DNA of 64,000 bases from Saprospiraceae bacterium (GCA_016706365.1 JADJJU010000006.1:372001-436000); one strand, 5' to 3'. Shown: positions 47,379 through 57,073, numbered from the stretch's first letter. Notes: generated by a model from the letters alone, not told the origin. Numbers and translations: made by a program.

Positions 47379-48378
47379 ATGATTACTGCCGGTCGAAAGA
47401 TCAGATTACTTACAATCTTCATCATTGCCTATTTGCTGATGGCATTTGCCTGGTGGGCGGTACTGCTTTATACTAAGAATAAAGATGCGTTCGAAGCAAA
47501 AGCTGAGTTGCTGAGAATAGGAATGGTCGCTGAGGGATTATATACAAATGAAAGTACTTTTCAACAAAGTACTTCTTACCAGGAGTTAAATCAAAAGTAT
47601 ACAAGACAGGAATGGATGATCCTCGGTGAGGCTTCACTCTTTATTTTGTCGCTTGTCATTGGTATCTGGTTAATGAACAGGGGCTTTGTGAAAGGAAATA
47701 AACGTAGCAGGTCAGCAAAGAAACTTCCTCCTGAGTATTACGCATGAACTAAAGTCCCCGATCGCCGGAATAAAACTTGTGCTGGAAACATTCAAAAAAC
47801 GAACATTGAGCGAAGAGCAAACAAGCCAATTGACTCACAACGCACTACAGGACACTGAACGCTTAAACACTCTGGTCACTAATCTCCTTATGGCAGCCAG
47901 AATTGAAGATGCTTATGAAATTTCATTGGAGCCACACAATCTGAATGAATTAATTGATAATGTCATACATGAAATTAGCGATAGACATCCTTCGGTCAAT
48001 ATTATATTTAATGCGGAAAAAGAGTACCTGGCTTCAATTGAACCGGGTGCGATGCATATCGTACTTATCAATTTGCTTGAAAATGCAATTAAATACAGCC
48101 AGCAGGATCAGAAGAACATCGAAATCGGCCTTGTTCAAAATGAGCAATTCATTAATTTGTCCGTATCAGATAATGGAATCGGTATTCCGGATAAAGAAAA
48201 AGAAAGCGTTTTTATGAAATTTTACCGGATCGGATCTGAGGATACCCGCTCAACAAAAGGTACCGGTTTGGGATTATATATAGTGAAAGGAATTGTGGAT
48301 GCTCACAAAGGAAAAATAAAGATCGAGGACAGAATACCAATTGGATCAAAGTTCATCGTTTCATTACCTAAAGTATAA
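47379..48378 (+). pseudogene. Sensor histidine kinase, frameshifted
   Basis: Membrane sensor of a two-component system. Two transmembrane segments (about residues 9-30 and 87-105) flank a short periplasmic loop of about 55 residues. Then the H-box SITHELKSPIAGIKLV, N-box INLLENAIKYS, G1 DNGIGIPDKEKESVF and G2 STKGTGLGLYIVKGIV. The frame breaks near 47712: removing one T gives RSRQQRNFLLSITHEL, joining both parts into about 332 residues. As read, the first frame ends at 47747 before the phosphoacceptor His and the second starts after it. Lies between hemL (3 bp) and its response regulator (8 bp). Confidence 0.88.
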
Positions 48379-48386
48379 CATTTAAT

Positions 48387-49070
48387 ATGAGAATATTACT
48401 AGTTGAGGATGAAGATAATATCAGAGATGTTGTAAAACTAAATCTGGAACTTGAAAATTATGAGGTCATTACTGCAGCAGATGGCAGGAAAGCTATCAAA
48501 CATTTTACCGAACAACATTTTGATCTGATAATCCTGGATGTAATGTTGCCCGAGATTAATGGATTCCAGGTATGTGAGCAGATCAGATTGTCAGATACTA
48601 CTGTTCCCATTATATTCCTGACTGCAAAAGACACTGCTATGGATCGTATCAATGGACTCAAACGCGGTGGTGATGATTACCTTACAAAGCCTTTTAACTT
48701 AGAGGAGTTGCTATTGAGAGTACAAAATCTTCTAAAGCGCAGCCAGAGAAATGTCGAGACAACTGAGGTTGATTCCTATAAATTTGGCGACCACTGGATA
48801 AACTTTCAAACCTATTCAGCCAAAGGAATCCAGGGAGATTTCAACCTTACCAAAAAGGAAACCATGCTTCTTAAATTATTGACAGATAGAAAGAATGAAG
48901 TAGTTTCAAGAAATCAGATTCTGCAATCAGTCTGGGGGTATGATGTATATCCTTCCACCAGGACCATAGATAATTTCATTCTGTCATTCAGAAAATATTT
49001 CGAATCAAACCCGAAGGAGCCCCGATATTTTCATTCTATCAGAGGTGTAGGTTATAAATTCACAGATTGA
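48387..49070 (+). CDS. OmpR/PhoB-family response regulator
   Basis: 227 residues. Receiver domain with acidic pocket VEDED (7-11), phosphoacceptor Asp51 in LIILDVMLPEINGF, Thr in FLTAKD and Lys in LTKPF. C-terminal winged-helix (about 130-226) with LTKKETMLLKLLTDRKNEVV, VWGYDVYPSTRTIDNFI and YFHSIRGVGYKF. Partner of the histidine kinase just upstream. The stop overlaps the cutA start (TGATG). Confidence 0.95.
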   Translation: MRILLVEDEDNIRDVVKLNLELENYEVITAADGRKAIKHFTEQHFDLIILDVMLPEINGFQVCEQIRLSDTTVPIIFLTAKDTAMDRINGLKRGGDDYLTKPFNLEELLLRVQNLLKRSQRNVETTEVDSYKFGDHWINFQTYSAKGIQGDFNLTKKETMLLKLLTDRKNEVVSRNQILQSVWGYDVYPSTRTIDNFILSFRKYFESNPKEPRYFHSIRGVGYKFTD

Positions 49071-49393
49071 TGAAAGATCTGTTTGTTTATTACACAACCT
49101 ATCCCGATAAAGAAACAGCACAAAAGATCAGCAGAACCCTTTTGGAAAAACGTCTCATAGCTTGTGCTAACATTTACCCTATTGACAGTTTGTATCATTG
49201 GAAAGGAGAAATTGTAGAGGAACAGGAATGGGTAGCCATTCTGAAGTCTTCTTCCCTCCTAAAGGATCGGCTCATTCAGGCTGTTAATGAGATTCATCCT
49301 TACGATGTTCCTTGCATTGTGCATTGGAATGCGGATGCGAATGAGGAGTATATAAAGTGGGTAAGTAGAGCATGCACCGGACTTTCTGATTAG
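49070..49393 (+). CDS. cutA: CutA family protein
   Basis: Trimeric PII-like protein of the CutA1 family, associated with divalent-cation tolerance; exact role unsettled. 107 residues: TTYPDKETAQKISRTLLEKR, LIACANIYPIDSLYHWKGEI, EQEWVAILKSS, HPYDVPCIVHWNADANEEYI. The ATG at 49070 shares its A with the response regulator stop, so translation is coupled; a TTG one codon earlier is less likely. Confidence 0.93.
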   Translation: MKDLFVYYTTYPDKETAQKISRTLLEKRLIACANIYPIDSLYHWKGEIVEEQEWVAILKSSSLLKDRLIQAVNEIHPYDVPCIVHWNADANEEYIKWVSRACTGLSD

Positions 49394-49398
49394 CCTGA

Positions 49399-49567
49399 GT
49401 GATGTCTTTCGGCGGCTACGCCTTGAAAGGTGATGTCTTTTCATGGTGCAAGCCATGAAAAGGTGATGTCTTTATATTTTCTGCAACTTCGCTTTGAAAA
49501 CATAAAGGTGATGGCCAGGGCAATTTTGAAGTATAGAAGCAATTATTCGCTCCTATACTTCAAAATT
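49399..49567. repeat. Array of four hairpins with GTGATGT spacers
   Basis: Three hairpins are each preceded by exactly GTGATGT (49399, 49430, 49463): CTTTCGGCG/CGCC-TT-GAAAG at 49406-49429, CTTTTCATGG/CCATGAAAAG at 49437-49462 (perfect 10-bp arms), and CTTTATATTTTC/GAAAACATAAAG at 49470-49507 (one mismatch). After GTGATGGCCAGGGC comes a fourth, AATTTTGAAGTATAG/CTATACTTCAAAATT at 49522-49567 (perfect 15-bp arms, 16-nt loop). The stems differ in sequence while the heptamer is constant. Directly follows cutA. Related single copy, inverted, at 38546-38605. Confidence 0.85.
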
Positions 49568-49577
49568 CAAAGTATCT

Positions 49578-49740
49578 AACCGGCTGTTTACTCGAAGCTC
49601 TTGGCTTTTGGCTCGAAGCTCTTTCCCCGGCTGCTCGCCAAAAGCTAAAGGCTAAAAGCAAAAAGCGGCTGTTAGGCTGTTCAGCTAGAGGCAAGATGCC
49701 AGAAGTGGATGATACTTTGCGGATTATAGCTTGTAGCTTC
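49578..49740. repeat. AAAAGC-type heptad block shared with 13.2 kb
   Basis: Contains CTTTCCCCGGCTGCTCGCC, in-register CAAAAGC, TAAAGGC, TAAAAGC, AAAAAGC, then GGCTGTTCAGCTAGAGGC, AGATGCCAGAAG and TTATAGCTTGTAGCTTCT. The same segments occur at 13180-13317 in another order. Ends at the DUF2721 stop codon. Confidence 0.75.
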
Positions 49741-50190
49741 TTAAACTAACTTCTCCCTTTCCCCTACAACCGACTCATTATAGATACTTTCTTTGATGTG
49801 AAGTTTAAGTGCGCGGGACGAGATATTAATCTCGTAAATAGTGAAAAGCAAAGATGCACACAGAAGCATCAAGCTGATTCCGAAAACAATGACTCCTGCA
49901 ATATTCTGATTGAGGAACAAAAGGAACATACTTAGTACACCAGTGAAGAAACTGGCAATAATAATGAGTTGCATGAACCTCAGGAAATCAACCCGTTTAT
50001 CCAGCATCATGATTTGCAATCGTAAATTGTCTTTAGGATTCTTGTCATACTCTTCACAAAGACTTCTGATTCTGGCGGCTATGGTGAGGTACCTGTTTGT
50101 AAATGCAAGTAAGAGGAATGCACTTGCAGAAAACAACAAAGCTGGTGTCGTAATGGACACTTCAGCTGCTTCGATCAGATAAATACTCAT
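49741..50190 (-). CDS. DUF2721 membrane protein
   Basis: 149 residues with three predicted membrane helices (about 15-32, 72-91 and 97-118). DUF2721 marks: TPALLFSASAFLLLAFTNRY, LTIAARIRSLCEEY and DKRVDFLRFMQLIIIASFF. Function unknown. It starts 3 bp after the stop of the TlpA-like gene, so the two are likely cotranscribed. Confidence 0.88.
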   Translation of the reverse strand: MSIYLIEAAEVSITTPALLFSASAFLLLAFTNRYLTIAARIRSLCEEYDKNPKDNLRLQIMMLDKRVDFLRFMQLIIIASFFTGVLSMFLLFLNQNIAGVIVFGISLMLLCASLLFTIYEINISSRALKLHIKESIYNESVVGEREKLV

Positions 50191-50193
50191 AAA

Positions 50194-51612
50194 TTACATT
50201 TTAGACGTTTCCATTTCCTTTAGGAATCTATCTACGATCTCAGGCAACTGTTCGGAGCCGATATTCTTGGAAATAATCTTTTTATCTGCGTCAAGCAGGT
50301 AAATTTTAGGAGTAACCTGAACATCATACAATTCCTTGAACCGAGTCCGGTACTTACCGTCGGTTACATTGATCAGGTTCTGAAGGCCTTTGTCATCCAC
50401 CATTTTCCAGCATTCAGCGGTATCGCCCAATTTTCCGCAAACAGAAAATACTTTAACTCCCCTTTCTTTAAAATCAGCTGCAAATTTGTCAACATCGGGC
50501 ATAGATTTTTGACAATGTCCGCAATCAGGAGCCCAGAAAATCATGACTGTAATCTTTGCTTCAAGACCGTGAAGAGATATATTTTTACCTTCTCTATCCT
50601 GCATGAGGAGCTCAGGAGCTTTCTTACCGAGTAGAATTGGGCGAAGTGTATTGGCAGTTTTGACAATTTTACCCATGCTTTCTTCCTCTACCCATGGTGC
50701 AAATCCTTTGGAATAATAATTATCCACCAGATAAACATACACCGCGTCCATTCCGACATATTTGGATTTGCTGTAAGTATTCAAAAAATGAGCCAGGAAG
50801 AATTTGAATGCATCTTCGTTACCCTTGAGCATTGTCAATACTTTTTCCACTGCAATGATAGAAGAATCAGGTACGATGGCGTGAAACTTATTGACATAAG
50901 CATCCACTTTCTGAAACATTACCGGCGTTCGAATCAATCGCCCGTCTTTCATATTCATCTTGTCAAAGAAATGGTCTCTTTGATAATAAAATCTTTTATA
51001 AGCTATTTCATCTTCCGTTCCTGTAAAGTCAGTTGGGATTTCTAATTCAAAATTGCTTTGAATAATAGAAGAAAGTAAATATTCAGGATGCTTTTTGACA
51101 AGATTATTTTGATACTCTTTCACCTCATTATTAATAACTTTAAGCCGCTCCTCTCCTGCTGTCTTACTGGTTTCGCTGGTAGAATCTATTTCTGCTTTAA
51201 CAACATCAGCGCGCTTTTTAGCATCCGTGAGATAATGCATGTAATCATAGAATAATGTATTCTGGGCAGATGTCCTGAATTTAATATCCTTATCTGGCTG
51301 AACAGCATCTGCTTCTATGACAAATTTCTGCGTATTATCGTCAATGATAAACTGGAAATATTTTTTGTCAGGGGCAAGAACGATCAGGTAAATTCCTTTG
51401 TCTAATAAGGAATCCCCCTTGAATACAAAGAATCCATCCTTATCCTTTACAGTCGCACTATCTCTCAGATATTGTTTGTCACCGTAATGATATCCCAGAT
51501 ACAAGATCTCTTCTTTATAATTGCTCATTTTAACCTTGATCTCGTAAGCATCTGCTGCACTTGCAGAGATGGAACAAAAAACCAATAAAATGTAAAAACA
51601 ACTTTTCAACAT
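50194..51612 (-). CDS. TlpA-like thiol:disulfide protein with N-terminal beta domain
   Basis: Exported redoxin-fold protein of 472 residues. Signal peptide MLKSCFYILLVFCSISASA. N-terminal beta-rich DUF4369-like domain (YLGYHYGDKQYLRDSATVKD), a helical middle, then a thioredoxin domain with MIFWAPDCGHCQKSMPDV (CGHC active site) and YDVQVTPKIYLLDADKKI (cis-Pro). Typical periplasmic oxidoreductase of Bacteroidota; partner unknown. 39 bp downstream of pyrB on the same strand. Confidence 0.88.
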   Translation of the reverse strand: MLKSCFYILLVFCSISASAADAYEIKVKMSNYKEEILYLGYHYGDKQYLRDSATVKDKDGFFVFKGDSLLDKGIYLIVLAPDKKYFQFIIDDNTQKFVIEADAVQPDKDIKFRTSAQNTLFYDYMHYLTDAKKRADVVKAEIDSTSETSKTAGEERLKVINNEVKEYQNNLVKKHPEYLLSSIIQSNFELEIPTDFTGTEDEIAYKRFYYQRDHFFDKMNMKDGRLIRTPVMFQKVDAYVNKFHAIVPDSSIIAVEKVLTMLKGNEDAFKFFLAHFLNTYSKSKYVGMDAVYVYLVDNYYSKGFAPWVEEESMGKIVKTANTLRPILLGKKAPELLMQDREGKNISLHGLEAKITVMIFWAPDCGHCQKSMPDVDKFAADFKERGVKVFSVCGKLGDTAECWKMVDDKGLQNLINVTDGKYRTRFKELYDVQVTPKIYLLDADKKIISKNIGSEQLPEIVDRFLKEMETSKM

Positions 51613-51651
51613 AGCTCAGATATTTTTTTGAGTAACGAATGAAAGTGGTAC

Positions 51652-52590
51652 TTAGTTTGCCTGACGACGTGAAGCCAGTAAATAAAGTACAGCCATTCTG
51701 ACTGCCACACCATTTTCAACTTGTTGCAATATGATTGATTGACCGGAATCGGCAACATCGCTTGAGATTTCCACTCCTCTATTGATGGGACCCGGGTGCA
51801 TAATAACAATTTCTTTATCCAATCGCTCCAATCTCTTCTTTGTCACACCAAAATATTGGTGATATTCTCTAAGAGAAGGGAAATATTTCAACTCCTGCCT
51901 TTCCAGCTGTATTCGCAGGACATTCGCGATATCACACCATTGAAGTGTATCATCAATATCATAAGAGATCTCCACACCTAGGGACTGAATAGCTTTAGGT
52001 ATCAATGTCGGCGGACCGCAGACTCTTACTTTAGCCCCTAATTTTTGCAGGCAATAAATATTGCTTAATGCCACTCTTGAGTGTGTAATGTCTCCAATTA
52101 TTGCTACTTTTTGTCCGGCAAGGCTACCCTTTTGCTCTATCATAGAATAGGCATCCAGAAGTGCCTGAGTTGGATGTTCGTGGGTTCCATCTCCTGCGTT
52201 GATAATATTTGCATCGATATGTCGGGATAAAAACACTGGAGCTCCCGGAGCAGGATGTCTCATCACCACCATATCCACTTTCATGGACAGAATATTATTG
52301 ACGGTATCTAGGAGTGTTTCCCCTTTATTTACAGATGAAGAAGATGCAGAAAAATTGATGGAATCAGCAGAAAGGCGTTTTTCTGCTAATTCAAATGAAA
52401 CCCTGGTACGTGTTGAATCTTCAAAAAATAAATTGGCGATAGTGATGTCTCTAAGCGAAGGAACTTTCTTAATGGGACGATTAATTACCTCTTTAAAACT
52501 CTTTGAAGTCTCTAAAATGAGATCGATATCTTCCCTGCTTATATATTTAATGCCGATTAAATGTTTCGTACTGAGTTGTAAATCAGACAT
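51652..52590 (-). CDS. pyrB: Aspartate carbamoyltransferase, catalytic subunit
   Basis: First committed step of pyrimidine synthesis. 312 residues: carbamoyl-phosphate motif FFEDSTRTRVSFELAEKRL, SSVNKGETLLDT, MRHPAPGAPVFL, HPTQALLDAYSM, and MHPGPINRGVEISS at the aspartate site. No pyrI follows. 10 bp downstream of pyrR, as in operons where PyrR and PyrB are coupled. Confidence 0.95.
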   Translation of the reverse strand: MSDLQLSTKHLIGIKYISREDIDLILETSKSFKEVINRPIKKVPSLRDITIANLFFEDSTRTRVSFELAEKRLSADSINFSASSSSVNKGETLLDTVNNILSMKVDMVVMRHPAPGAPVFLSRHIDANIINAGDGTHEHPTQALLDAYSMIEQKGSLAGQKVAIIGDITHSRVALSNIYCLQKLGAKVRVCGPPTLIPKAIQSLGVEISYDIDDTLQWCDIANVLRIQLERQELKYFPSLREYHQYFGVTKKRLERLDKEIVIMHPGPINRGVEISSDVADSGQSIILQQVENGVAVRMAVLYLLASRRQAN

Positions 52591-52600
52591 GTATTATATT

Positions 52601-53152
52601 TTAAGTTGCTTTTTGAGCAAAAAGTAAAATCTGATCTTCTCCATCCGGAATTTCCCATTCGACTTTTACATATGCATCATCCAAAGCATCAACTGTAATG
52701 CCTGTATAATCACTTTGAATGGGTAAATGTCTGTTGAATCTTCTGTCTACAAGCGCCAGAAGTTCCACTTTCGCTGGTCTTCCGTAATGTTGCAAAGCAG
52801 TTAAAGCTGCATGGACTGTTCTTCCGCTGTAAAGAACATCATCAATCAATAAAACCCGTTTTCCTTCTACTAAAAAATTCATTTCAGTTGTGCTGGCTTG
52901 CAATGGTTTCGATCTCGTACGAAAATCATCGCGATAAAATGTAATATCCATTTTTCCATAAATGATTTTCTTCTCCGGAATAAGCGTCTTTAAGCGTTCA
53001 TAAATTCTGTCGGCGAGCAGTACTCCCCTTGGCTGTATCCCGATTATACAGGCATTATCGAAGTCAGCATAATCTTCTAGCAATTGATGGCATAAACGAT
53101 CAATTGTGAGATGGACTTGTTCTGATTCGAGTAATATTTTGCCTGATTCCAT
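52601..53152 (-). CDS. pyrR: PyrR uracil phosphoribosyltransferase/regulator
   Basis: 183 residues of the PyrR family: IIGIQPRGVLLADRIYERLK, DITFYRDDF, and the PRPP loop VLLIDDVLYSGRTVHAAL. Enzymatically a uracil phosphoribosyltransferase; in Gram-positives it also binds pyr mRNA. No anti-terminator structure is visible ahead of it, and the promoter box sits only 8 nt before the ATG, leaving almost no leader, so RNA-based autoregulation here looks unlikely. Confidence 0.93.
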   Translation of the reverse strand: MESGKILLESEQVHLTIDRLCHQLLEDYADFDNACIIGIQPRGVLLADRIYERLKTLIPEKKIIYGKMDITFYRDDFRTRSKPLQASTTEMNFLVEGKRVLLIDDVLYSGRTVHAALTALQHYGRPAKVELLALVDRRFNRHLPIQSDYTGITVDALDDAYVKVEWEIPDGEDQILLFAQKAT

Positions 53153-53159
53153 TGCGCTG

Positions 53160-53167
53160 CAAATATA
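53160..53167 (-). promoter_or_regulatory. -7 box (TATATTTG) of pyrR-pyrB
   Basis: Minus-strand TATATTTG matches TAnnTTTG and ends 7 nt before the ATG at 53152, implying a leaderless or near-leaderless transcript. Confidence 0.5.
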
Positions 53168-53404
53168 AAGATTTATGAGATGTAATAATGAGTAAATGGA
53201 AAATGATAGGAATTATTGGTTTTATATTCCTTAAGCTCCCGGATCTGAAATATGAAATTATTTATTTTAATGTAAAATATCAAAATGAAAATCAGAATTA
53301 TCTGGCTTCAAATTGACTACTGCTTCCAGAGTTTAATAGCAAAAAATTAGAATTCAGGATTATATTACTCAAGAGTAAAGTCTCAATAAGCAAATTGATT
53401 AAAA
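53168..53404. other. Intergenic region, no gene seen
   Basis: AT-rich stretch between pyrR and the terminator at 53405. Nothing recognised: no open frame of note, no hairpin, no heptad run. Confidence 0.55.
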
Positions 53405-53440
53405 AAAAAGCCTGACAAACTAGGTTTGTCAGGCTTTTTA
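53405..53440 (-). terminator. Intrinsic terminator after the M16 operon
   Basis: Stem AAGCCTGACAAAC / GTTTGTCAGGCTT, 3-nt loop, with A-run on one side and T-run on the other, so it can work in both directions. 20 nt past the stop of the M16-like gene. Confidence 0.92.
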
Positions 53441-53459
53441 CGATAAATCTGGTTAAGGA

Positions 53460-55605
53460 TTAATCCAGCTTAAAAGCTGCATCTTCAATTTTAACATTTG
53501 TTTCTATCGATGATGCTTTCATTACCAATGGCATTGGCATTCCGCCCCCGCTCAATTTGGTTGTGAAAGGAAATTTAATACCATTAATTTCTTTGTAGTC
53601 GGTATAATCAACAGTTTGAGTGATTACTTCATCACCTGATAATTCAGTGATAACAGTTCTCAACTTCATTCCGGTCTCGACATCATAATAGTTTACTCCG
53701 GTTGATTGTCCATCTTTAAGGATATCAATTACATAAGCTCTTCTGCCTTCTACGATTTCCATGCCTTTGATTTCAGCCTTCATATCGCTTCTCCCTACAT
53801 ATACCTCAGGAAACAAAATAGCCTGGTTTACAGTAGATGTTGCTGCATCGCCCTCCAGCACTTTGAATTGACCCATTTGACCAACTTTGGCTTTATTCCC
53901 ATTTACGATGGTAGTATTGAAAACCTGGCCCTGAGCAGTGATTTCCATAGACATCTTATCTGGAAACTGATATAAAGTCGCCATGTTTAGATTGAAGCCA
54001 CTGAAATCTGCAGCACCTATTATCTTGACTGTCTTCAATGCATTCAATTTAGTTTTCCCGCCGATTGCATTGATATTCTTTGCAATAATATCGGCGGCAG
54101 TAACATTAGCAGGTACCTTTAATTGGTCATCGTCAATCGGATTTCCGTAGATATCATAGTAATTGACCTTCCCATTTGTCGCATATTTCGATAAAGGCTC
54201 AGCAACAGCATCCTTATTACCTACTACTAAAATATGAGCATTATCCGGAGCAAGGTATTTACCTGCAGCAGCCAAAACATCGTCAGCAGTTACGGCTGCA
54301 ATCTTTTCAAGATAAGTATCATAATAATTATTTGGCAATCCATATCTGGCAATATTCAAAGCAAAATTAGCGACCGTCTGCGGTGATTCCAGGGATCTGG
54401 CAAAGTTACCTGAAGTAACACTTTTCACGAGTGCAAGCTCCGTATCGCTAAGTTTTTCTCTGCGTATTCTACTGATTTCAAATAATAGGTCATGGATAGC
54501 ACTATCCGTCACTTCATTCCTGAATGATCCACTTGTAGTGAAATATCCTACGTACTTATCCGGTACCAATCTGGATCCCGCACCATATGTATATGCCTTC
54601 TCCTCACGAAGTTTTTGATTTATCCTGCTACGGAAAAACCCGCCCAGCATTTCATTCATGATGGATGCTGCAACACGGTCTGAAGCTCCCGGCTTAAAAT
54701 CAAGTGCATAAGTAACATTTATAACTGACTGAACCGCACCAGGCTTATGTACAAAATCCACTGTACGGGCAGTTGCAAAATTTGGATAAAGATTTTCTAC
54801 AGCAGGTACAGCCTTTTTTCTCCCAGGCTCCAAAATATTTTGTGGCAAGATTTCTTGCCTGGATTACATTCATATCTCCCACTACTACCAGATAAGAGAT
54901 ATTTGGCCTGAAGTATGTATTATAGTATTCTTTAGATTTATCTAAGGTAATTTTTGCAACAGTTTCTTCCGTTGTAATTTCCCCATATGGATGTTTTTTC
55001 CCATACCTAAGTACATTTGACACATTTCCTGCGATGGCACTAGGATTGTCTTTTGAGGCGGCTAAGCCTGAAAGTGTTCTGGTTTTTAGCTTGTCAAATT
55101 CTTCTACCGGAAATGCAGGCTGAAGTAGTATTTCAGACATTAGCATAGCCAGAGAATCTGTATGCTTTTTGAGAGATGTGCCAAATACCCCGTTTGCACT
55201 GGTACTTAATCTGGCTCCCATAAAGTCGATAGCCTCATCCAATTGTTGCTTGCTACGTTTCTTAGTTCCCTTGTTAAGCAATTCACCTGCAAAATCAGTA
55301 TAACCTGCAAATTCGCCCTGCAATATCGGAGGAACATCCACAAACAACTGCATGGAGACAACGGGTAATTTGCTGTTTTCCACTACAATGACTTGAAGAC
55401 CATTTGGCATTTCAAATTTAATGTATCTCCCCATTTGAATTTTAGGCGCTGGGCCGGGAGTTGGTGGTGTTGCTCTGAACGCGTTGTCCTGACTCATTGG
55501 CTTGGTTTCAGTTTCAGTAGTTTTTGTTCCCGTTTTGGGAGAACAATATGAAAACAAAATTAATAAAGATGGTAATATCAAATAATATAAGCGATTCATA
55601 ATCAA
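53460..55605 (-). pseudogene. M16-like peptidase homologue lipoprotein, frameshifted
   Basis: Insulinase-family partner protein. Lipoprotein signal RLYYLILPSLLILFSYCS. The N-terminal M16 half lacks the HxxEH zinc site (the position reads FAGELLNKGTKKRS), so it should be the non-catalytic partner of the M16 protease encoded just upstream. The second half includes REEKAYTYGAGSRLVPDKYV, the conserved R/Y pair region. A C-terminal ~200-residue beta-rich domain (from about AADIIAKNINAIGGKTKLNA) resembles outer-membrane lipoprotein-sorting-like folds. The frame breaks in a run of six T (54814-54819): with five, GAWEKKAVPAVENLYPNF reads through to about 714 residues. A homopolymer error is the simplest explanation. 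Confidence 0.87.
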
Positions 55606-55656
55606 TCGGTTTTAAATAAATAGTAGTTAGTGAAAAAAAATTAAATAAATGACAGC

Positions 55657-56976
55657 TTACGGCTGTTGCTGCTTAGGCAGATAATAAAGCACCACTCTGT
55701 TGTTTTTATTATAATATTTTTTAGCCACTCGTTGAATATCCTCTCTGGTGACATTCATATATCTTTCAATCTCGGTATTGATCAGATTTGTATCTCCATA
55801 ATACATTTTATAATTTGCAAGGCTTTCTGCAATTCCTGCAACACTTGTATTAGCAGTGATAAAATCAGCTTCCACCTGATTTCTGAGTTTTTGGAACTCC
55901 ATTTCTCCGATTAATTCATTTTGAACTTTCTCGACTTCTTTATCCATGGCAGCTTCCAGTACTTCTGGTTTAACGCCCATATTACAGATTCCAAAGTTGA
56001 GAGAAACACCCGGATCTTCCAGTGCTAATGGAATATTAAAGATCTGAAGTGCCAGTTCCTGTTCATCTACCAATGCTCTTGAAAGTCTTGAGCTTTCACC
56101 TTGTGAAAGTAAGGTGGAAAGCATACTTACTGCATAGAAATCATCTGTTCCCTGTGCAGGAATACGATAAGTCTGAATAACACCAGGCAGTTGAATATTG
56201 TCATAGATAGTATCCCTCTTTTCTGCAAGCAAAGCCGGCTCCACCAGCGTTGGGCGGAATGGTTCTTTGCCACGGGGAATGTTACCAAAGTATTTTTGAA
56301 TTTCTAATTTGGTTGCTTCAATATCAATATCTCCTGCAATGCTCAAAATAGCGTTGTTAGGTACATAAAATTCTTTGTAGAAGTTCACGTAATCTGCTTC
56401 TTCAGCAGCATCCAGGTGATCCATAGATCCGATAACTGACCACTGGTATGGGTGAGTTGTGTAAGCTCTTTTCATAGCTTCTTCCAGAACAGATCCATAA
56501 GGCTGGTTATCAACACGCTGTCTGCGTTCTTCTTTAACTACTTGTCTTTGAGTTTCGATCCCTACACTGTCTACCTTTGCATGCAGCATTCTTTCAGATT
56601 CCAGCCAAAGACCGGTGCTCACATAATTGGAAGGTAGCAGTTCATAGTAATACGTTCTGTCATACCAGGTATTTGCATTATTGGTACCACCTGCATTCGA
56701 TATGTATTTGTCAAATTCACCTCTTTTGATATTCTCAGAACCTTCAAATAAAAGGTGTTCAAAAAAGTGGGCGAAACCTGTGCGTGCAGGATTTTCATTT
56801 TTGGATCCAACATGATACATTACAGAAACACACACGATGGGAACTGATTTATCCTGGTGAAGGATGACATGAAGTCCGTTATCCAATGTGTATTCCACAA
56901 ATTCTATCTTTTTCATTTGTGCGAAAATTGAGCTATTTAATACCATAGCAAGTAAGAGGAAAAGTATTCGATTCAT
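55657..56976 (-). CDS. M16 family zinc peptidase
   Basis: Exported insulinase-like protease of 439 residues. Signal peptide MNRILFLLLAMVLNSSIFA. Zinc motif HFFEH (in GFAHFFEHLLFEGS) with the downstream Glu around VKEERRQRVDNQPYG, and AGGTNNANTWYDRTYYY typical of the family. Paired with the non-catalytic M16-like gene 51 bp downstream; such pairs act as heterodimeric periplasmic proteases. Confidence 0.93.
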   Translation of the reverse strand: MNRILFLLLAMVLNSSIFAQMKKIEFVEYTLDNGLHVILHQDKSVPIVCVSVMYHVGSKNENPARTGFAHFFEHLLFEGSENIKRGEFDKYISNAGGTNNANTWYDRTYYYELLPSNYVSTGLWLESERMLHAKVDSVGIETQRQVVKEERRQRVDNQPYGSVLEEAMKRAYTTHPYQWSVIGSMDHLDAAEEADYVNFYKEFYVPNNAILSIAGDIDIEATKLEIQKYFGNIPRGKEPFRPTLVEPALLAEKRDTIYDNIQLPGVIQTYRIPAQGTDDFYAVSMLSTLLSQGESSRLSRALVDEQELALQIFNIPLALEDPGVSLNFGICNMGVKPEVLEAAMDKEVEKVQNELIGEMEFQKLRNQVEADFITANTSVAGIAESLANYKMYYGDTNLINTEIERYMNVTREDIQRVAKKYYNKNNRVVLYYLPKQQQP

Positions 56977-57073
56977 AAATTGAGGTTTTTAACATTCAGC
57001 AGAAGATTCATAAAACGGTTTTGATTGAAAAAATAAAAACGATTAAAGGCAGTATAAAATATACTAAAACGAC

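Noticed and set aside
49399..49567. CRISPR array
   Set aside because: The constant element is only 7 bp and the intervening units are palindromes of unequal length; no cas genes in the window.
51606..51809. Small minus-strand gene between pyrB and the TlpA-like gene
   Set aside because: It overlaps the pyrB C-terminus in another frame and is a shadow.
53153..53404. PyrR-dependent attenuator ahead of pyrR
   Set aside because: No terminator/anti-terminator pair or PyrR-binding loop is visible, and a -7 box lies 8 nt before the ATG. The strong hairpin at 53405 belongs to the convergent side of the gap.
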